Shown: piece after piece, positions 6,359 to 10,317 of the stretch
How positions within the stretch are numbered: position 1 is the stretch's first letter
How the letters are laid out: every line of letters starts with the position of its first letter
Source: Alphaproteobacteria bacterium
GTDB lineage: Bacteria; Pseudomonadota; Alphaproteobacteria; RF32; CAG-239
Assembly: GCA_017650255.1 (NCBI GenBank)
Contig: JAGCFG010000052.1
Span: 1-10,317 of the forward strand
DNA length: 10,317 nt
Reading direction: 5' to 3'
Made by a program: the position numbers and the translations under genes
Notes under the pieces: model-generated
Database searches by the model: none
What the model was told of the DNA's origin: nothing
What the model saw: the letters and a program-made list of their open reading frames with translations, nothing else

Positions 6359-9300
6359 ATGTTTTCAAAAATTTTTATTGAGCGTCCCCGCTTTGCAATA
6401 GTTATTTCTATTGTTTTATTTTTGGCTGGTATAATTTCCGTATTTTCTCTTCCTGTTTCACTATATCCGCAGGTAACCCCTCCGACAATTACCGTTTCTG
6501 CTATGTATCCCGGAGCCAGTGCTGAGGTTTTGGCCAACACTGTCGGTATTCCTTTGGAAGAAGCCGTCAATGGTGTTGAAGATATGCTCTACATGGAATC
6601 AACCTCCGATGCTGCAGGTTCCTATCAGATGACAATCACATTCAAAGTCGGTGTAGACCCTGATATGGCGCAAGTAAAAACCCAAAACAGAATTCAACAA
6701 GCAATCTCTAAAATGCCGTCAGAAGTTCAGCAACAAGGCATAACCGTATCGCGCCGTTCCAGCGATATATTGGGTTTTTTGATTGCCCGCTCTCCAAATG
6801 GCACTCTAGACGAGCTTCAGCTTTCCGACTATGTTCAAAACAACATCAAAAAGAACTTGATAAAAGTTAACGGAATAGGCGAGGTTAATGTATATTCTCC
6901 ACCATTGAGCATGCGTGTTTGGCTCGATGCCGACAAAATTACGGCCTTAAATTTGCCAACTGCATTGATTGTTGCCGCTATCAAAGGACAAAACATTCAG
7001 CCATCAATCGGCAAAGTCGGCGCCATGCCCGGCGATGGTACACAACAGATGGTTTATACCTTGCAAACAACAGGACGCTTAAACAAAGTAGAAGATTTTG
7101 AAAACATTATCATTCGCACCAACGAAGAGGGCGGTTTAGTAAAGTTGAAAGACATTGCAAAAGTAGAGATAGGAAAAGAAAGCTACCGTGCAAAAGCCCA
7201 ATTTGACGGCGCTCCGTCGGTTGCTATTGCCATCAACCTTTTGTCCGGTGCAAATGCCATTAATGCCATGAACAACCTGCGTGCCGAAATGGCTCGTCTG
7301 CAAAAAATGTATCCGCAAGACTTCGAGCTTATTGTCGCTCACGACGCCACAGACTACATCAAAACTTCTATCGAAGAAGTTGTCATGACTTTGGCACTCA
7401 CCTTTATTTTGGTTATATTTGTGTGCTATATCTTTTTGCAGGACTGGCGCTCAACCCTCATACCGTCATGTACGATTCCTGTTTCCATTTTTGCTACTTT
7501 TGCAGTTTTGTTGGCAATGGGTTTCAGCCTCAACATCTTGACTTTGTTCGGTCTTGTTCTGGCAATCGGTCTTGTGGTAGACGACGCCATTGTTGTTGTT
7601 GAACGCGTTTTGTTCCTTATGGAAGACGAAAAACTCACCCCGAAAGAAGCCACAATAAAAGCCATGGAACAGGTTTCCGGCGCAATTATCGCAACAACTT
7701 TGGTGTTGTTGGCAATTTTCGTACCGATTGCTTTCATCGGCGGCATTACCGGCAGAATATACCAACAATTTGCCATCTCCATTTCTGCCGCGGTGTCATT
7801 CTCGTCTCTAAACGCACTGACATTGTCTCCGGCCTTGTGTGCAACCATCTTAAGACCGCTAAAACCATATACTCATGGTCCGATGTTTTGGTTCTCAAAA
7901 ACTTTGGATAAATCCAGAGACAAATATTTGAGCATTGCCAAATTTGCCAGCCGCAACGTCAGCGTAATCGGCACAATTTTTATTTTGATAATAGTCCTCA
8001 TTTGCGGACTTTTGAAAATCAGCCAAACCAGTTTTCTCCCCGACGAGGATCAAGGCGTATTTATGGTAGATCTCCAGTTGCCCGAAGGTGCCTCGTTTGA
8101 AAGAACGGAAAAAGTCACTCGTCGCATTGCACAGTTTATCAAAGACCAAAAAGGCATTTCTCATGTTATGAACCTCACCGGTATCAGTATGATTAGCGGT
8201 AGCGGCGAAAATGTTGGCTTTATGGTTGCCATTTTGGAACCATGGGCAAAAAGAAAATCTGCCGAATTGCTCTCTACCAACATTATGAACAGATCAAAAA
8301 TGGCCATTTCCGCCTCAACCCCTGAAGGCAATATCAATATGTTTGAAATGCCGGCCATTATGGGTTTGGGCATGAGCAACGGAATGGACTTCAGGCTCCA
8401 ATCACTCGACAGCAGTGATCCGCACGAGCTTGAAATGGCTCTCATGATTTTGCTCAAAGCAATGAATACATCGCCATATTTGATGTATGCTTACTCTACC
8501 TACAACGCCCAAACACCGGAAATTTTTGTGGAGGTCAACCGCGAAAAAGCCGAGTCTATGAAAACATCCATAGGTAATATATATTTAACATTGGGGCAAT
8601 ATCTCGGCTCGTCATACATAAACGATGTCAACTTTGGTACACAGGTTAACAAAGTTATTGTCCAGTCCGATTGGCAATTTCGCAAAGATATCGACAGCAT
8701 CAGCAAGCTCTATGTCCAAAATAACGAAGGACAAATGGTTCCATTGGGCGGTATGATAAGCCTTAACAAAAAACTCGGTCCTCGTGCCATTACACGTTAT
8801 AACCAATATCCTGCGGCCTCAATCACTGCCATTGCCCGCCCCGGAGTCAGCACCGGAAAGGCCATGGACGGTATAGAAGCACTTGCCGCAAAAGTTTTGC
8901 CCAAAGGCTATGGCTATGAGTGGTCAAGCATGAGCTATCAGGAAAAATCTAACCAAGGAACAATCGGCTCACTAATTTTGTTGGCGGTCGTTTTCGCCTA
9001 CCTCTTTTTGGTTGCACAATACGAAAGCTGGTCAACTCCGGTTCCGGTTTTGGCTTCGGTTTCGATTGCGATGGTAGGCGCTTTGCTTGGCTTGTTCATC
9101 CACGGCTTGCCGCTTTCGATATATGCGCAACTGGGCTTGATTTTATTGGTCGGCTTGGCGGCTAAAAACGCGATTTTGATTGTCGAGTTCTCCAAAGAAG
9201 AACACGAAAGAGGCTCTTCTATTGCCAAAGCTGCAATGGTCGGCCTAAGAGAACGTTTCCGCGCGGTTTTAATGACGGCATTTACATTCATTTTGGGTGT

Positions 9301-9475
9301 TTTGCCGATGGTGGTTGCCAGCGGTGCCGGCGCCAACAGCCGTATTGCAATCGGTGTTCCGGTATTCTACGGCATGTTGGTCGGAACAGGTGTCGGCTTA
9401 ATTTTGATTCCGATGCTATATGTTCTCTTCCAAACCACAACCGAAAAACTGATAGCAAAATTCGCAAAAAAATAA
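6359..9475 (+). CDS. RND (HAE1 family) inner-membrane multidrug efflux pump, AcrB type
   Basis: The proton-driven pump of 1038 residues, normal for AcrB/MexB relatives, exports hydrophobic or amphiphilic compounds from membrane and periplasm. The start [20 protein letters not shown] is typical, with TM1 at about 10-30. Further TM helices lie at about 340-500 and 868-1023, separated by two large periplasmic loops. Proton-relay residues are present: D408-D409 in [12 protein letters not shown] and K936 in [13 protein letters not shown]. The family motifs [20 protein letters not shown] (39-58) and [10 protein letters not shown] (559-568) are intact, so it should be functional. GGAGGA (6344-6349), nine bases before the ATG at 6359, is a strong ribosome binding site lying in the adaptor gene's end. 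The stop codon at 9473-9475 falls inside the left arm of the cloverleaf element at 9472-9589, so the C-terminal end may have been set by that element. Substrate is unknown. Confidence 0.96.
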   Translation: MFSKIFIERPRFAIVISIVLFLAGIISVFSLPVSLYPQVTPPTITVSAMYPGASAEVLANTVGIPLEEAVNGVEDMLYMESTSDAAGSYQMTITFKVGVDPDMAQVKTQNRIQQAISKMPSEVQQQGITVSRRSSDILGFLIARSPNGTLDELQLSDYVQNNIKKNLIKVNGIGEVNVYSPPLSMRVWLDADKITALNLPTALIVAAIKGQNIQPSIGKVGAMPGDGTQQMVYTLQTTGRLNKVEDFENIIIRTNEEGGLVKLKDIAKVEIGKESYRAKAQFDGAPSVAIAINLLSGANAINAMNNLRAEMARLQKMYPQDFELIVAHDATDYIKTSIEEVVMTLALTFILVIFVCYIFLQDWRSTLIPSCTIPVSIFATFAVLLAMGFSLNILTLFGLVLAIGLVVDDAIVVVERVLFLMEDEKLTPKEATIKAMEQVSGAIIATTLVLLAIFVPIAFIGGITGRIYQQFAISISAAVSFSSLNALTLSPALCATILRPLKPYTHGPMFWFSKTLDKSRDKYLSIAKFASRNVSVIGTIFILIIVLICGLLKISQTSFLPDEDQGVFMVDLQLPEGASFERTEKVTRRIAQFIKDQKGISHVMNLTGISMISGSGENVGFMVAILEPWAKRKSAELLSTNIMNRSKMAISASTPEGNINMFEMPAIMGLGMSNGMDFRLQSLDSSDPHELEMALMILLKAMNTSPYLMYAYSTYNAQTPEIFVEVNREKAESMKTSIGNIYLTLGQYLGSSYINDVNFGTQVNKVIVQSDWQFRKDIDSISKLYVQNNEGQMVPLGGMISLNKKLGPRAITRYNQYPAASITAIARPGVSTGKAMDGIEALAAKVLPKGYGYEWSSMSYQEKSNQGTIGSLILLAVVFAYLFLVAQYESWSTPVPVLASVSIAMVGALLGLFIHGLPLSIYAQLGLILLVGLAAKNAILIVEFSKEEHERGSSIAKAAMVGLRERFRAVLMTAFTFILGVLPMVVASGAGANSRIAIGVPVFYGMLVGTGVGLILIPMLYVLFQTTTEKLIAKFAKK

Positions 9476-9589
9476 ATGTCATCGCTCGTTTTTCCTTCAG
9501 AAAAACGTCCAGCGATCTTCGACTTTTTAAACAAAAGCAGAAGATGCCATGAATTTTTCGTTTTCACGAAAAATAGGCATGACATTTAT
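9472..9589. other. 118-nt cloverleaf element: outer stem enclosing three contiguous hairpins
   Basis: Outer stem ATAAATGTC (9472-9480) pairs perfectly with GACATTTAT (9581-9589). Arm A, 9481-9516: ATCGCT/AGCGAT, a 3-nt bulge (9508-9510), then CGTTTTTC (9487-9494)/GAAAAACG (9500-9507) with loop CTTCA. Arm B, 9517-9543: CTTC/GAAG, a 2x2 internal loop, then CTTTT/AAAAG with loop TAAAC. Arm C, 9544-9580: ATGCC/GGCAT, a 4x1 internal loop, then ATTTTTCG (9553-9560)/CGAAAAAT (9567-9574) with loop TTTTCA. The arms abut one another and the outer stem with no unpaired junction base. It begins at the pump's last codon and contains its TAA. There is no U-run after it on the + strand, so it is not a normal terminator for the pump. 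On the - strand seven T overlap and follow the end of the outer stem. It may be a palindromic mobile repeat or a structured RNA; which is open. Confidence 0.8.
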
Positions 9590-9627
9590 ATAATATTCAT
9601 CTCTAAAAAAACAACAACACAAAAATA

Positions 9628-9653
9628 CCCCCGAGCCAAAATAAACTCGGGGG
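9628..9653 (-). terminator. Terminator of the rubrerythrin gene
   Basis: CCCCCGAG (9628-9635) pairs with CTCGGGGG (9646-9653), 10-nt loop. On the - strand it is followed by TATTTTTGTG, a T-rich tail; on the + strand the tail CAAATATTAAAT is poor. It lies 25 bases past the rubrerythrin stop and is the most GC-rich hairpin in the window. It could still weakly slow rightward transcription from the pump operon. Confidence 0.85.
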
Positions 9654-9678
9654 CAAATATTAAATCAGATTAAAAATC

Positions 9679-10218
9679 TTAAAACTGCTCTTGCAATTCA
9701 AAGAAATAAGCTTGCGGGTGGTCGCAGACCGGACATTTTTCCGGAGCCATCGGGCTTTCTACCCTGTGACCGCAATTTGCACATTCCCAAATAACTTTTG
9801 TCGGACGAGAAAAGATTTTTCCTTCGCACAAAGATTTGAGCAAAGCGTTATATCTTTCTTCGTGACCTTTTTCGATTTTTCCGACCATTCTGAACAAATT
9901 GGCAATTTTTGTAAAGCCCTCTACATCAGCATCTTTTGCCATACGCTCATACATATTTGTCCACTCAAAATTTTCTCCATTTGCAGCATCTTTAAGGTTG
10001 TCCATTGTAGAAGGAACTTCACCGTTGTGCAAAAGTTTGAACCAAATTTTTGCATGTTCTTTTTCGTTGTTTGCGGTTTCTTCAAACTTTGCAGCAATAA
10101 TATTATAGCCTTCTTTTTTGGCCTTAGATGCATAATAGGTATATTTGTTTCTTGCTTGCGATTCGCCGGCAAAAGCTTCCATCAAATTCTTCTCGGTCTT
10201 AGAGCCCTTAAGTTCCAT
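9679..10218 (-). CDS. rbr: Rubrerythrin (diiron peroxidase with C-terminal rubredoxin domain)
   Basis: A 179-residue cytoplasmic protein that reduces hydrogen peroxide to water using electrons passed through its rubredoxin domain; it is common in anaerobes and microaerophiles. The ferritin-like four-helix domain (about 1-135) carries diiron-ligand motifs: [12 protein letters not shown] (E19), NNEKEHAK (E52, H55), [10 protein letters not shown] (E82, E85) and IEKGHEERY (about 116-123). The rubredoxin-like domain (about 140-179) has C146-x-x-C149-G and C162-P-V-C165 as iron ligands, in W-E-C-A-N-C-G and K-C-P-V-C. Length is usual for classical rubrerythrin and no ligand seems missing. The ATG at 10216-10218 is preceded at seven bases by AGGAG (10226-10230). 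It converges on the efflux operon and is transcribed alone within the window. Identification is firm. Confidence 0.97.
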   Translation of the reverse strand: MELKGSKTEKNLMEAFAGESQARNKYTYYASKAKKEGYNIIAAKFEETANNEKEHAKIWFKLLHNGEVPSTMDNLKDAANGENFEWTNMYERMAKDADVEGFTKIANLFRMVGKIEKGHEERYNALLKSLCEGKIFSRPTKVIWECANCGHRVESPMAPEKCPVCDHPQAYFFELQEQF

Positions 10219-10258
10219 AGTTTTACTCCTTAGCTAAAATTTGTTATAATCAACGAGA

Positions 10259-10289
10259 ATAATAAATATTTTTTCGCATTTTGCAAAAT
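10259..10289 (-). promoter_or_regulatory. Candidate rubrerythrin promoter overlapped by a 12-bp palindrome
   Basis: On the - strand TTGCAA (10281-10286), 16-base spacer and TATTAT (10259-10264) form a moderate promoter. ATTTTGCAAAAT (10278-10289) is a perfect palindrome across the -35 box and could be an operator. An alternative -10, TATAAC (10243-10248), has no good -35 partner. The remaining bases to the window end (10290-10317) show nothing further. Confidence 0.4.
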
Positions 10290-10317
10290 AAAATAATTCC
10301 CCTTGTTAGCACATTGA

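Noticed and set aside
6322..9336. Several - strand open frames of 64-140 codons opposite the pump genes
   Set aside because: They are antisense to well-conserved RND genes, lack ribosome binding sites and show low-complexity or Asn/Cys-rich composition typical of shadow frames.
9472..9589. Integron attC site or tRNA gene as explanation for the cloverleaf
   Set aside because: No attC core boxes (RYYYAAC/GTTRRRY) at its ends and it is not a single long hairpin. Arm lengths, loops and absence of T-loop or CCA-end features rule out a tRNA.
9589..9594. Perfect TATAAT on the + strand just after the cloverleaf
   Set aside because: No -35 box at a workable distance and no gene downstream in that direction before the convergent rubrerythrin; likely AT-rich coincidence.
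9590..9630. Possible - strand promoter that would transcribe the cloverleaf as a small RNA
   Set aside because: TTGTTT or TTGTTG with TATATA or TATTAT can be drawn, but the -35 matches are poor, and the start would fall inside the outer stem rather than before it.
9476..9673. A 65-residue ORF starting directly after the pump stop codon
   Set aside because: It has no ribosome binding site of its own, lies across the cloverleaf and the rubrerythrin terminator, and has no recognisable protein content. It is best explained as an in-frame remnant of non-coding DNA.
1..10317. CRISPR arrays, insertion sequences, rRNA or tRNA genes
   Set aside because: No regularly spaced repeats, transposase motifs or RNA gene sequences were seen anywhere in the window.

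Overview
The window looks like chromosomal DNA from a low-GC (about 40% by eye), AT-biased alphaproteobacterium. The GyrA tail, RuvC and the two-gene RND pump look proteobacterial. A full rubrerythrin points to an anaerobic or microaerobic life. An uncultured gut- or host-associated lineage would fit, but that placement is inference, because no rRNA or other decisive marker is present.

Layout from left to right. (1) The 3' end of gyrA (+) ends at 519 and meets a leftward gene block at a bidirectional terminator. (2) The leftward block (positions 5049 down to 570) reads, in transcription order: a 610-residue putative zinc metalloprotease with HEVGH; a 258-residue coiled-coil/acidic/basic-tailed protein of unknown function; ruvC; and two tandem paralogues of a family I do not recognise. 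Each paralogue has its own matching promoter and terminator, so a whole transcription unit seems to have been duplicated. (3) A divergent promoter region (about 5050-5201) separates this block from a rightward two-gene operon. That operon encodes the periplasmic adaptor and the inner-membrane pump of an HAE1-type RND efflux system; no outer-membrane channel or regulator gene is visible. (4) At the pump stop codon there is a 118-nt element (9472-9589). A 9-bp outer stem closes three consecutive hairpin arms with no unpaired base at the junction, forming a DNA/RNA cloverleaf. (5) A leftward rubrerythrin gene converges on the pump, with a GC-rich terminator between them.

How the genes relate: gyrA and ruvC are housekeeping genes (DNA topology, Holliday-junction resolution). 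The pump and rubrerythrin are stress/export functions. The metalloprotease, the lysine-tailed protein and the paralogue pair are orphans and form the lineage-specific part. Two of these genes, the metalloprotease and the lysine-tailed protein, have good promoters that overlap the longest possible ORF starts, so I moved their starts downstream. The most unusual item is the cloverleaf element; the next is the duplicated unit of promoter, gene and terminator.
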